This document shows, in pieces, positions 53,267-61,651 of a stretch of 64,000 nucleotides of DNA. Positions within the stretch are counted from its first letter, which is position 1, and the number at the start of each line of letters is the position of its first letter. The position numbers were made by a program, and so were the translations under genes. A model generated the notes under the pieces. It was not told the origin of the DNA. It was given only the letters and a program-made list of their open reading frames with translations, and ran no database searches. Source of the DNA: JAEUMG01 sp963805405 (GTDB lineage Bacteria > Pseudomonadota > Alphaproteobacteria > Rhizobiales > Aestuariivirgaceae). The DNA is taken from positions 186,001 through 250,000 of the forward strand of contig CAWDUC010000001.1 of assembly GCA_963805405.1 (NCBI GenBank). Direction: 5' to 3'.

Positions 53267-53860
53267 TCACTCCTCTTTCGTAGGGGATAAATCGTTTTCA
53301 TCTCCGGCCCATTCGCTGCCGTCGGCCATTTCCTGGCTCGGCAGGCGCTGGCGGGCCGCTTCAATCAACTCATTGGTCAGAACCAGCTTGGCGTCACTGA
53401 TGGCGTCGAAGGGGAGACCGACCAGTACCTTTTCCGTGCCGCCATCCGGATTGTCGATGAAAAGGCGGACCTCGCCATCGCTATAGCCTTCGAGGTTGCC
53501 GCGAAAGCGCTTGCGGCCTGCCTGAGGAGTCGCCATTTCGATCTTGACCTCATGGCCGGCCCAGCGTTCGAAATCTTCCGCACGCACCAGCGGCCGGTCG
53601 ATGCCCGGCGAGGACATCTCGAGGTGATAGTGGCTGGGGATCGGATCTTCGAGATCGAGAACCGGCGAAATCGCCCGGCTGGCCTGCTCGCAATCCTCGA
53701 TCGAAAATCGCCCGTCGGGGCGCTCCGCCATGATCTGCAGGCTTGACCCGCTCAATTTCACGCGCACGAGCCGAAAGCCCATGCTGTCCAGCACCGGCTC
53801 GACCAGTTTGGCTACCCTAAGGGCGGGCCCTGTTTCGCGTGCGAGTCTTTTATCTTCCAT
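53267..53860 (-). CDS. rimP: Ribosome maturation factor RimP
   Basis: 197-residue factor for 30S maturation. Its two domains are seen at LVEPVLDSMGFRLVRVKLSG, the hallmark SSPGIDRPLVRAEDFERWAG and the C-terminal SH3-like GRKRFRGNLEGYSDGEVRL. ATG 53860 has no ribosome site: seven Ts of an intrinsic terminator end only 7 bp upstream. An in-frame ATG at 53902 with a weak GCGGA site would add 14 residues encoded by the terminator stem. First gene of the rimP-nusA-infB block. Confidence 0.93.
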   Translation of the reverse strand: MEDKRLARETGPALRVAKLVEPVLDSMGFRLVRVKLSGSSLQIMAERPDGRFSIEDCEQASRAISPVLDLEDPIPSHYHLEMSSPGIDRPLVRAEDFERWAGHEVKIEMATPQAGRKRFRGNLEGYSDGEVRLFIDNPDGGTEKVLVGLPFDAISDAKLVLTNELIEAARQRLPSQEMADGSEWAGDENDLSPTKEE

Positions 53861-53867
53861 ATGCAAC

Positions 53868-53896
53868 AAAAAAAGCGGGCCCCGGCTGGGACCCAC
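53868..53896 (-). terminator. Intrinsic terminator directly upstream of the rimP start codon (attenuator candidate)
   Basis: Minus-strand stem GTGGGTCCC, loop AGCC, GGGGCCCGC (53896-53875, nine pairs with two wobbles), followed by seven Ts at 53874-53868. A perfect 14-bp palindrome CCGCTCTAGAGCGG lies just upstream at 53908-53921. Confidence 0.85.
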
Positions 53897-53987
53897 TCTC
53901 ATGATTTCCGCTCTAGAGCGGCTATGTGAGTGAACCTAAGTTGGCTGCGATATAGGCTCTTAACGGAGGAAAAGCAAGTTCCGGTCT

Positions 53988-54740
53988 TCAGCCGGGAATC
54001 GGCAAGCTTGTGAGGACCGCCAAGGCGATAAGGACCAGGCTTGCCGTCCTAAAGGTCGACTGGCTTGCCAGCCCGAACAGGTGCGTTCCCAGATAAGCGC
54101 CAATGCCATAGCCCGGCCCGGCAATGATCGACAATCTTACCACCGCCTCCGTCAGCAATCCGCCCCACCAATAATTTATGAACGAGAAGAGACCGCTTAC
54201 TGCGAAAAAGAGAATGATATTGGCGCGCAATCGGACTGGCTCGCGCCCTGTGCCTAGCCAATAGCTCACAACCGGTGGTCCACCGATCTGCGCGATGCCG
54301 CCGAAGAGGCCCGAAACCGCGCCGACCGCTACGGTCGCGCTGGGGTGCGGCTTGCCGTGAAAGCGCCAGCCCGAGAGAATAAGCAGGAACATTGCGGTCG
54401 CCATTCCGGCGATCATCCAGCGCAAGGTGAGCGGATCGAAGTTGCGCAGGATCATCGTTCCCACGGGAATTCCGACGAGCGCGCCCGCAAACATGACGGC
54501 AACCTCGCGGTGATCACCGATCGTCCAGGCGCGAGGAATGAGGTGCGCCGCGAAGATAAGATCGATGACGGCGAGGATCGGGGTCGCGATCTTCGGCCCG
54601 ACGAGACTGCTGGCGACCGGCACAAAGATCAGCGCCGCACCAAAACCGGAAAACCCACGCGCCAGCCCGGCAATGAATGCAGCAGCCGCCAACAGAACAA
54701 TTGTGGTTGCAGGATATTCAGGCAGCGAGAACAAACTCAT
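53988..54740 (-). CDS. Sulfite exporter TauE/SafE-family permease
   Basis: 250-residue inner-membrane protein with about eight hydrophobic segments of the TSUP family. Its duplicated motif is seen at FIAGLARGFSGFGAALIFVP and GAVSGLFGGIAQIGGPPVVSYWLG. TSUP proteins export or import small organosulfur or organic anions. The ligand is not inferable here, although metK next door belongs to sulfur metabolism. It lies 82 bp after trmB on the same strand; no terminator is obvious before the one at 53868. Confidence 0.9.
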   Translation of the reverse strand: MSLFSLPEYPATTIVLLAAAAFIAGLARGFSGFGAALIFVPVASSLVGPKIATPILAVIDLIFAAHLIPRAWTIGDHREVAVMFAGALVGIPVGTMILRNFDPLTLRWMIAGMATAMFLLILSGWRFHGKPHPSATVAVGAVSGLFGGIAQIGGPPVVSYWLGTGREPVRLRANIILFFAVSGLFSFINYWWGGLLTEAVVRLSIIAGPGYGIGAYLGTHLFGLASQSTFRTASLVLIALAVLTSLPIPG

Positions 54741-54822
54741 GATCGATGATTGCGCTCATTGACCCGCAACCGATGGATCGAAAGCGACCGGCAAGCCGGG
54801 TCACGCGGCAGGCGAGCGCCCG

Positions 54823-55494
54823 TCAATCCGAAGCCTGACCCGCCCCCTTGCGCCAATGCAGATAGCGTGGACCGCGTCCCTCGCGTTTGGCTTTTGCTTC
54901 GTATCTTGTTTCGACCCAGTCCTGAGGCGCCTCGGCGCTATCCGAAACGCTGTCCCAGCCGCCATGCGCGGAGACATGCACGCGCGTCCACTCAACATAG
55001 TCGGGAATGTCGCTTGCGAAAATGAAGAACCCGCCGGGCCTCAGGATGCGGTGAAACTGGCTGAGAATATCAGGATTGACGAGGCGCCGCTTGTGATGGC
55101 GCAGCTTCGGCCACGGATCGGGATAGAGGAGGTAGATGCGGTTCAGGCAGGCGGCGGGCAACGCTTCTAGCAGGTAGCGCACATCGCCGTCATGGATGCG
55201 GACATTGCCGAGCTCCTTCTCCTCGACGAGCGCCAGGAGCTTCGCAACGCCATTGATGAAAGGTTCGGCACCAATGAAGTCGATTTCCGGATGAAGCCCG
55301 GCCTGATGCGCCAGATGCTCGCCGCCGCCGAAGCCGATCTCGAGCCAGGTTTCGCGATCGTCCCGAAGCGCCGGCGCCGCGACATCAACCCGCAAATTGA
55401 GCAACAGCGTCGCCATCAACTCTTGTTGGTGCGACCGCAAGGAATGACCCTTGCGGCGACCGTAGAATTGATGGCGCCGGTCCGGCGGCCTCAC
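54823..55494 (-). CDS. trmB: tRNA (guanine-N7)-methyltransferase TrmB
   Basis: 223-residue SAM-dependent enzyme forming m7G46 in tRNA. It starts at GTG 55494, overlapping the metK stop (AAGTGAGG). The SAM loop is LEIGFGGGEHLAHQA. VRIHDGDVRYLLEALP follows. The catalytic and substrate motif is YLLYPDPWPKLRHHKRRLVN, with ILRPGGFFIFASDIPDYVEW and a C-terminal TRYEAKAKREGRGPRYLHWRK in part. RQHQFYGRRKGHSL-type sequence at the N-terminus is characteristic. Coupling to metK, which makes its cofactor, is conserved in Hyphomicrobiales. Confidence 0.95.
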   Translation of the reverse strand: MRPPDRRHQFYGRRKGHSLRSHQQELMATLLLNLRVDVAAPALRDDRETWLEIGFGGGEHLAHQAGLHPEIDFIGAEPFINGVAKLLALVEEKELGNVRIHDGDVRYLLEALPAACLNRIYLLYPDPWPKLRHHKRRLVNPDILSQFHRILRPGGFFIFASDIPDYVEWTRVHVSAHGGWDSVSDSAEAPQDWVETRYEAKAKREGRGPRYLHWRKGAGQASD

Positions 55495-56684
55495 TTCACC
55501 GCGGCTTTGAGCGCCTTGGCGAGGTCCGTCTTTTCCCATGCGAAGCCGCCATCGGCCTCGGAAGCGCGTCCGAAATGGCCATAGGCAGAGGTGCGTGCGT
55601 AAATCGGCTTGTTGAGGCCGAGATGGTTGCGGATGCCGCGCGGCCTGAGATCCATGACCTTTGCCAATGCCTTTTCGAGTTTCTTCTCCTCGACTTTGCC
55701 GGTGCCGTGCGTGTCGACATAGATCGACAGCGGCTCGGCGACGCCGATCGCGTAAGAAAGCTGGATGGTGCAGCGCTTGGCGAGGCCCGCCGCCACGACA
55801 TTCTTGGCGAGATAGCGCGCCGCATAGGCTGCCGACCGGTCGACCTTGGTCGGATCCTTGCCCGAGAAAGCGCCGCCGCCATGCGGTGCCGCCCCGCCGT
55901 AAGTATCGACGATGATCTTGCGTCCGGTGAGGCCGCAATCGCCGTCCGGGCCGCCGATATAGAACTTGCCTGTCGGATTGATGTGCCAGACCGTATCCTT
56001 GCCGATCCAGCCCTTGGGCAATGCTTTTTTCACGTAGGGCTCGACAATCTTGCGCACATTCTCCGAGGTCAGGCTCTCATCCGTGTGTTGATGCGAGACG
56101 ACGATCTGCGTGACGCCGACGGGCTTGCCGTTCTTGTATTGGACCGTGACCTGGCTCTTGGCGTCGGGGCCAAGGACTTTCTCCTTGCCGCTCCGCCGGG
56201 CTGAGGAGAGCTCCTGCAGGATTCGATGCGCGTAGTAGATCGGTGCCGGCATCAGTTCCGGCGTCTCGTCGCAGGCAAAGCCGAACATGATGCCCTGGTC
56301 GCCCGCGCCTTCATCCTTCTTTTCCGCCGCATCGACACCTTGCGCGATATCGGCGGACTGGCTGTGAAGCAGGATTTCGACCTTGGCGTTCTTCCAATGG
56401 AAGCCATCCTGCTCATAGCCGATGTCCTTGATCGCCTCGCGCGCCGCTGCCTCGATCTTGGCCTTGGTGACAGACTTGGGCCCGCGATACTCGCCCGCGA
56501 TCACGACGCGGTTGGTCGTCGCCATGGTTTCGCAGGCAACCCGCACCTGGCTCGGATCCATCCCGTCGGCAATGGCTGAGCGATAGAAGAGGTCCACGAC
56601 TTCGTCGGAAATTCTATCGCACACCTTGTCCGGGTGGCCTTCGGAAACGGATTCGCTCGTGAAGAGATAATTCTTGCGCGCCAT
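55491..56684 (-). CDS. metK: S-adenosylmethionine synthetase MetK
   Basis: 397-residue enzyme making SAM from methionine and ATP. Motifs are FTSESVSEGHPDKVCDRISD, GAGDQGIMFGFACDETPELMP, the P-loop-like GGGAFSGKDPTKVDRSAAY and FGRASEADGGFAWEKTD. The start ATG 56684 opens MARKNYLFTSES. Its 221-bp leader, shared with divergent ectC, can form several hairpins. It supplies TrmB and other methyltransferases. Confidence 0.97.
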   Translation of the reverse strand: MARKNYLFTSESVSEGHPDKVCDRISDEVVDLFYRSAIADGMDPSQVRVACETMATTNRVVIAGEYRGPKSVTKAKIEAAAREAIKDIGYEQDGFHWKNAKVEILLHSQSADIAQGVDAAEKKDEGAGDQGIMFGFACDETPELMPAPIYYAHRILQELSSARRSGKEKVLGPDAKSQVTVQYKNGKPVGVTQIVVSHQHTDESLTSENVRKIVEPYVKKALPKGWIGKDTVWHINPTGKFYIGGPDGDCGLTGRKIIVDTYGGAAPHGGGAFSGKDPTKVDRSAAYAARYLAKNVVAAGLAKRCTIQLSYAIGVAEPLSIYVDTHGTGKVEEKKLEKALAKVMDLRPRGIRNHLGLNKPIYARTSAYGHFGRASEADGGFAWEKTDLAKALKAAVK

Positions 56685-56694
56685 AATTGGATCG

Positions 56695-56775
56695 GATGCC
56701 TTCAACTGCGAACCGGCTGCACCGGGATGCCGGTCTTCAAATCCCCTTCGCCGCCTGGGAGGCGGCGATGCGGGC
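56695..56775 (-). promoter_or_regulatory. Structured metK leader, possible SAM-responsive element
   Basis: Read toward metK, a perfect GCCGCCT/AGGCGGC hairpin is followed by GGGGATTTGAAGACCGG, CCCGGTGCAGCC and GGTTCGC, then by an unpaired tail to the ATG. The GATTTG and CCGG..TGCAGCC elements recall parts of the SAM-II consensus, but the conserved 3' pseudoknot strand is not evident. Offered as a weak candidate. Confidence 0.25.
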
Positions 56776-56905
56776 GATCTTCTGACAAAATTGCCCCAAT
56801 GGGTCAAGCAAGCCCGCAAATCGGGGCGTGACAGCAAATAAAACTTCAAACAGCTTTCAAAACATTCGATGCTTTGCCCGAAACACTACCCAAGGGAAAT
56901 AAGCA

Positions 56906-57304
56906 ATGATCGTCAGAACACTTGAGGAAATCATCGGCGGCGCTACGCACGTAAAGGGCGATGTCTGGGAAAGCCGCAGGCTCCTGCTCGCAGGTGACGG
57001 CATGGGCTTTTCCCTGAGTGACACCGTCATCAAGGAGGGCAGCGAGCAGCGCCTCCACTACAAGCATCATTTCGAGGCCAATTACTGTATTTCAGGCCGC
57101 GGCGAGGTCGTCGACGTCAAGACCGGAAAGGTATTTCCGATTGCTCCCGGCACGCTCTATGCGCTTGACCAGCATGACGAGCACATACTGCGCGCGACGC
57201 AGGGCGACCTCCGCCTCGTCTGCGTGTTTTATCCACCCTTGACGGGGCAGGAGAAGCACCAGGCCGATGGTAGCTATGCGCCCGCCAGTTCAACAGCCGC
57301 CTAG
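56906..57304 (+). CDS. ectC: L-ectoine synthase EctC (solitary)
   Basis: 132-residue cupin enzyme closing N-gamma-acetyl-diaminobutyrate to the osmolyte ectoine. The iron ligands known for EctC are present at the expected numbers: E57 in YKHHFEANYC, Y85 in APGTLYALDQ and H93 in DEHILRA. The opening MIVRTLEEIIGGATHVKG is diagnostic. ectA, ectB, ectD or ask_ect are not next to it, so this is an orphan copy of the kind reported in some bacteria. Its stop codon overlaps that of the convergent OmpA-like gene. Divergent from metK. Confidence 0.93.
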   Translation: MIVRTLEEIIGGATHVKGDVWESRRLLLAGDGMGFSLSDTVIKEGSEQRLHYKHHFEANYCISGRGEVVDVKTGKVFPIAPGTLYALDQHDEHILRATQGDLRLVCVFYPPLTGQEKHQADGSYAPASSTAA

Positions 57305-59121
57305 TCCTCAAGCTCACCCACCAACGGCGTGACACGCCTTAGGCCCACACGCCGATTTTCCTGCTCGGGCTCATCGGTTGGAATCTTGAGATACCGCTCG
57401 CCATAACCGATCGTCTCCAGATTGTCGGCCGGAATCACATAATAGGTGGTGAGAGCATCTTTAATGGCTTGCGCGCGCTGCCGGGACAGGCTCAGATTAT
57501 AGGCGTCCGAGCCCACCGCATCGGTATGACCCTCGATGAGGAACACTTCACCCGGCCGCGCCGCAAGGATCTTTTCGACCGCTTCGGCAATCCGGTCGAG
57601 ATTGTCGATTTCTTCTTCACGCACGAAAGCCTCGTTGAAGCCAAATCGGATGGTGTCGATCTCGACACCCGGCATGACTTCGCGAAGTTCCGGCTCTTCC
57701 TCGAAATCTTCGATCGAGTAGCGCCGTTGCACCTGGCGGCGCGGGGCCGCGAGCAATTGATCCTCGATTTCCTCGTCATCGACCTCGTCGGCCCAAATCT
57801 CTTCAGGCGGTGGGCCGCCCTGCCCGACACCGACATTGACGTCGATCTCGAGTTTGCCGCCCCGACGCTGCTCGCCCCAATAAGCTTCACGCTCACGCCG
57901 CTCATCGACCATGCGACGGCGCAATTCGCGGCGGTCGCGCTCATAGCCCGAGCGCCAGAGATCGCGCTCCTGCTGCTGATACTGGTCGCTGCCCATCGCA
58001 TCGCGATAGACGGCCATGCGCCGTCGCAACTGTCCCGTCTGCAGCGCATCGGGCGACCGCCGGTCGCGCAGCGCCTCGCTCGCCTGCCAGTTCATATCCA
58101 TCCGCGTTTCCTCGCGCGGCGCTCCGGGAACCGGTTCGACGCCAGGCTTGGGCGCCTCGGCTTCAGGCTCGGCACTCGCCATACGCGACCTTAAGACCTC
58201 GCGCTCGGCCTTGAGTTTCTTGCGCAGTGCCCGCTGCTCCTTCTTCGACAGCCCCGGCTCCTCGAGCACGGTGCGCATATCCTTCAGGCGATTGCTCAAC
58301 TGGTCGTCGGAGAGGCGTTCGGCGGAAATATCATCGGCAATGATCTCGCGTGCCTTGTTTTCGATTTCAGGTGGTGCCGGAGCAATCTCGACTGGCGCTT
58401 CGGTCTGTTCGGTCTGTGCCTGTTCCTTGGCAATGCTTGTCCGCACCTGCGCGTCGGGTTGAACTTCGACCTGCTCGGTCACGGTCTCTGGCGATTGCTG
58501 GCGGCCCGCACGTTCGCTCTGCAATTGCCGCGCAACATCGCGCAATTGCCGTTTGACGGTCGGATCGAGGCCTTGGATGGCGAGCAATTGACGAACCTTC
58601 CGCGATTTCTGCCCGATCTCATCGAGGCTCAATTCGCTGGTCGGGCGCTCGTCTGACAGAAACTCGGTCACTTCGACCGGCACTTCGGGTTCCGCTTTTG
58701 GTGCCTGGAGCGGCTCCCGAATCAGGCTTTCCGCAGCGGGTTGTTCTCCTTCACCCGCCTGATGCTCGGAAGACTCAGGTGGCTGCGCATCCTCCTTTGC
58801 GGCCATCCGGGCTTGCCGTTCGGCGCGCAGTTGCTCCGAAATCGTCTGGAGATCATTGCGCAGTCCGGAGCTCAATTCCTTGCGCCGCGCGAACTGGCGC
58901 GCTTGCTTGGCCCGCTGGCCCAGCTCTTCATCGGACAGCTCGGATGTCGGCCTTTGATCCTGAAGGAATTCTATTATCTCCTGGGGAACGGTCGCTTCTG
59001 GGACTTCGGATGGAGCCTGCTCCATCGTTTCCCCGACCGCCTCGCCGTCCTGGTCCTGGGCCAAGGTCGACACGGTGAGGAGCCAAGCTCCCGTCAGTAT
59101 CAGCGCAATCAACCTCAGCAT
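57301..59121 (-). CDS. OmpA-family envelope protein with three helical repeat modules
   Basis: 606 residues from ATG 59121 (GGAGG site). A signal peptide, RLIALILTGAWLLTVSTLA, precedes three modules of about 60 residues at 46-105, 148-207 and 252-312. Each reads EFL.DeRPtSELS.eElgqR, then Rql....gL....R..L, then qLr.ER..R. Proline/glutamate linkers separate them. A strongly charged helical stretch (YERDRRELRRRMVDERRERE, near 400) and a beta-rich linker lead to a C-terminal OmpA/Pal peptidoglycan-binding domain (about 485-606) with FLIEGHTDAVGSDAYNLSLS, RAQAIKDAL and YGERYLKIPTDEPEQENRRV. Likely a periplasmic tether to the cell wall. Confidence 0.85.
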   Translation of the reverse strand: MLRLIALILTGAWLLTVSTLAQDQDGEAVGETMEQAPSEVPEATVPQEIIEFLQDQRPTSELSDEELGQRAKQARQFARRKELSSGLRNDLQTISEQLRAERQARMAAKEDAQPPESSEHQAGEGEQPAAESLIREPLQAPKAEPEVPVEVTEFLSDERPTSELSLDEIGQKSRKVRQLLAIQGLDPTVKRQLRDVARQLQSERAGRQQSPETVTEQVEVQPDAQVRTSIAKEQAQTEQTEAPVEIAPAPPEIENKAREIIADDISAERLSDDQLSNRLKDMRTVLEEPGLSKKEQRALRKKLKAEREVLRSRMASAEPEAEAPKPGVEPVPGAPREETRMDMNWQASEALRDRRSPDALQTGQLRRRMAVYRDAMGSDQYQQQERDLWRSGYERDRRELRRRMVDERREREAYWGEQRRGGKLEIDVNVGVGQGGPPPEEIWADEVDDEEIEDQLLAAPRRQVQRRYSIEDFEEEPELREVMPGVEIDTIRFGFNEAFVREEEIDNLDRIAEAVEKILAARPGEVFLIEGHTDAVGSDAYNLSLSRQRAQAIKDALTTYYVIPADNLETIGYGERYLKIPTDEPEQENRRVGLRRVTPLVGELED

Positions 59122-59257
59122 GAGTCCCTCCACCCTCGAACCGGACTTCCCTGGGCGCCCAATGCGTCTAGAGTGAGGGTCTGAAACGACCTCTTTGAGG
59201 CGGAGGGGCGCAAGGAAGCGCTTTCCTGCCACAAGAATCAACCGGAGATGAACGGCC

Positions 59258-59647
59258 ATGAAGCCTATCGAGTATCGCGATGCCTCGCCTGAAATACGCG
59301 CCGTGTTCGACGACATCAAAACAACGAGGAAGGTCGAAGACGTCAATAATTTCTGGAAGTACCTTGCCAACGAACCGCGCATGCTTGCCCATCTCTGGGG
59401 TAGCCTCAAGGACATGATGGGGCCTGGGGCGCTCGATCCGCTCACCAAGGAATTGATCTACATCGCGGTATCGATCACCAACAACTGTCCCTACTGCATT
59501 GCGAGCCACACGGCGGGTGCGCGCGCCAAGGGTGCCGATGATGCAATGCTCAACGAACTCTATGCCGTGACCGGCCTTGCCAACATGACGAACCGCCTCG
59601 CCAATGCCTATGACGTTCCGGTCGATGAGGCGTTCAAGCCAAAGTAA
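59258..59647 (+). CDS. Carboxymuconolactone decarboxylase / AhpD-like protein
   Basis: 129-residue all-helical AhpD-fold protein. The redox-active pair and proton relay are in NNCPYCIASHTAGARAKG (CxxC plus histidine), after MGPGALDPLTKELIYIAVS. This places it in the alkylhydroperoxidase-like branch of the family, not the lactone decarboxylases. Likely a peroxide-defence or thiol-disulfide role. Divergent from the OmpA-like gene (136-bp gap) and followed by a bidirectional terminator. Confidence 0.88.
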   Translation: MKPIEYRDASPEIRAVFDDIKTTRKVEDVNNFWKYLANEPRMLAHLWGSLKDMMGPGALDPLTKELIYIAVSITNNCPYCIASHTAGARAKGADDAMLNELYAVTGLANMTNRLANAYDVPVDEAFKPK

Positions 59648-59654
59648 CTTTTCC

Positions 59655-59684
59655 CCTTCCCCGCGCCAATCGGCGCAGGGGAGG
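59655..59684. terminator. Bidirectional terminator-like hairpin
   Basis: Stem CCTTCCCCGCGCC, loop AATC, GGCGCAGGGGAGG (one unpaired A), between the convergent AhpD-like gene and the ABC ATPase. T-rich on the left side and A-rich on the right, so it can serve both strands. Confidence 0.75.
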
Positions 59685-59696
59685 GAAAGTAATATG

Positions 59697-60440
59697 CTAC
59701 AATCTCCCCGCCTCGATGATGCGCTTCAGGAACGCCCGCGTGCGTTCGTCCCTGGGATTGCCGAAAATCTGTTCCGGCGGGCCTTCCTCATGCACGATGC
59801 CGCCATAGAGAAAGCAGACCTTCGACGCCACCTCGCGCGCGAACCCCATTTCATGGGTGGCAAGCAGCATCGTCATGCCCTGGCGTGCGAGATCGCGCAC
59901 GATATTCAAAACCTCTGACACCAATTCCGGATCGAGCGCTGAAGTAATTTCGTCGAGCAGCAGGAGCTTCGGTTCCATGGCGAGCGCCCGGACGATTGCC
60001 ACGCGCTGCTGCTGGCCGCCCGAGAGCCGGTCGGGATAGTCGCGCGCCTTGGCTTCAAGCCCGATGCGGGTCAAAAGCTTCATTGCCCGCTCCTCTGCTT
60101 CCTGTGGCGCGAGTCTCAGGACCTTGATCGGCGCGAGTGTCACGTTTTCCAGAACCGACATATGGGGAAACAGGTTGAAGCTCTGGAACACGATGCCGAC
60201 TTCGCGCCTGAGCCAGTTGATATCGACGCCAGGCCCCGACACACGATCGTTTTCGAGGCGTATTTCGCCGCCCTGGATCGGCTCGAGCCCGTTGATACAG
60301 CGCAGCAGCGTCGACTTTCCGCACCCCGATGGTCCGATCAGGCAGACCACCTGATGCTCGTTCACGTTGAGATCGAGGCTGCGCAGAACCTCGATGACAC
60401 CGAAGCGCTTCTCGACTTGGCGCATTTCGAGGAAGGCCAT
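59697..60440 (-). CDS. Amino-acid ABC transporter ATP-binding protein
   Basis: 247 residues from ATG 60440, of the polar amino-acid (HisP/AapP/GlnQ) group. Walker A GPSGCGKST, Q-loop VFQSFNLFPHMSV, signature LSGGQQQRVAI, Walker B LLLLDEITSALD (a T after DEI instead of P) and switch LLATHEMGFAREV. Overall intact. It follows the permease by 2 bp and belongs to a binding protein-permease-ATPase operon. Confidence 0.94.
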   Translation of the reverse strand: MAFLEMRQVEKRFGVIEVLRSLDLNVNEHQVVCLIGPSGCGKSTLLRCINGLEPIQGGEIRLENDRVSGPGVDINWLRREVGIVFQSFNLFPHMSVLENVTLAPIKVLRLAPQEAEERAMKLLTRIGLEAKARDYPDRLSGGQQQRVAIVRALAMEPKLLLLDEITSALDPELVSEVLNIVRDLARQGMTMLLATHEMGFAREVASKVCFLYGGIVHEEGPPEQIFGNPRDERTRAFLKRIIEAGRL

Positions 60441-60442
60441 GC

Positions 60443-61651
60443 TCAGCCTCCGGCCTTGATGCGGGCATTGTCGCGCTCGATCAGCCTGTCGACGAAACGC
60501 GCCTGTGGAATGGTGATGAGCACGAAAAGAATGGCGACGATCGTGACCGCCGAGAGATTGAAAGCATTGGACGCTATGATCCGCGACTGGTTGAAGCCAT
60601 CGATCACTCCGATCACCTGGACGAGTGCTGTATCTTTCTGCAAGCCGATGAAGTCGTTGAGGAGAGGCGCCATGATCCGCCTGACTGCCTGCGGAACCAC
60701 CACATAGCGCATGGTCTGCATGTAGGAGAGACCGAGCGAGCGCGCCGCCGCAACCTGGCTCCAGTGGATACTCTCGATCCCGGCGCGATAGACCTCGGCG
60801 ACATAGGCTCCATAAGTGAGGGTTAGTGCGAGGATGCAGTACCAGGTGAGCGGCAGCTTCTTGAAGGCCGATATTTGCGACGGTTCGATCGCCCCGATAT
60901 GCGCAAGCAAATTTGCGAGCGGCTCCAACACCAGTTGCGGAAGCCCCGACAACGGCAATCCGAAGCCGACGAGATAGAGCGTGACGATCGCCGGCAATCC
61001 GCGGAACACGTCGCAATAGATGATGGCGAGTGCCCGGATCGGCTGGCCGGCCGGCCCCGGCAAAAGCCGCGCGATCGCGACGATCAAGCCCCAGACGAGA
61101 ACGAGGATTTCCGCCACCACGAAAATGAAGATGTTGTTCCAAAAGGCTTTTACGACCAGCGGCCACTTTTCGAACATCAACGGCAGGAAGAAGAAAGTCT
61201 GCCCAACCGCGACATCGTTCATGAGAAGAAACGCGATGAAGCCGAGGACGACGAGCGCTAAGGCGCCCCAGCCGAAGGTGAGATAGGACCAGTCGCGGGC
61301 CGCGGCGCGGTCGATGCGCGCTTCGACGACATCATTGCGATCGAGCGCCGACCCCGCCCTCTTCGCGCATGTCATCGCGCGGACCGCCGGCCAGAAGAGG
61401 ACCGCCGTAACGGCGATCATGGCCGCAAAGACGAATTCCCACCATCCCGCGTAATACTGAAGATCAACGAGGGCATCGTGGATGAGCCGGGTCGTGCCAA
61501 AACTTGCAAAGGTGCAGAGCCCTGCAAAGAGCAGGGCGACCAGCGCCAGGGGCTCCGCCCGCGCCGGGCTTCGTGCGCGTTTGCCTAGGAGCGGACCCGC
61601 GCCGCCATCCCCATTGGGAGATACGCGGCGCGTGTCGTCATCGTGGCTCAC
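60443..61651 (-). CDS. Amino-acid ABC transporter permease with N-terminal membrane extension
   Basis: 402 residues. The C-terminal about 240 residues are a HisMQ-type permease with the EAA loop GIESIHWSQVAAARSLGLSYMQT in part and FRGLPAIVTLYLVGFGLPL. The first 150 residues add three extra hydrophobic segments (ALVALLFAGLCTFASFG, WWEFVFAAMIAVTAVLFWP, WGALALVVLGFIAFLLMN) joined by an acidic/basic loop, similar in layout to AapM/BztC. Only one permease gene is present, so the channel is probably a homodimer. Start overlaps the binding-protein stop by 4 bp. Confidence 0.88.
   Translation of the reverse strand: MSHDDDTRRVSPNGDGGAGPLLGKRARSPARAEPLALVALLFAGLCTFASFGTTRLIHDALVDLQYYAGWWEFVFAAMIAVTAVLFWPAVRAMTCAKRAGSALDRNDVVEARIDRAAARDWSYLTFGWGALALVVLGFIAFLLMNDVAVGQTFFFLPLMFEKWPLVVKAFWNNIFIFVVAEILVLVWGLIVAIARLLPGPAGQPIRALAIIYCDVFRGLPAIVTLYLVGFGLPLSGLPQLVLEPLANLLAHIGAIEPSQISAFKKLPLTWYCILALTLTYGAYVAEVYRAGIESIHWSQVAAARSLGLSYMQTMRYVVVPQAVRRIMAPLLNDFIGLQKDTALVQVIGVIDGFNQSRIIASNAFNLSAVTIVAILFVLITIPQARFVDRLIERDNARIKAGG

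Noticed and set aside
54823..55938. 371-codon frame suggesting a longer TrmB
   Set aside because: The part above 55494 is antisense-quality sequence within metK. The GTG at 55494, overlapping the metK stop, gives the normal TrmB length.
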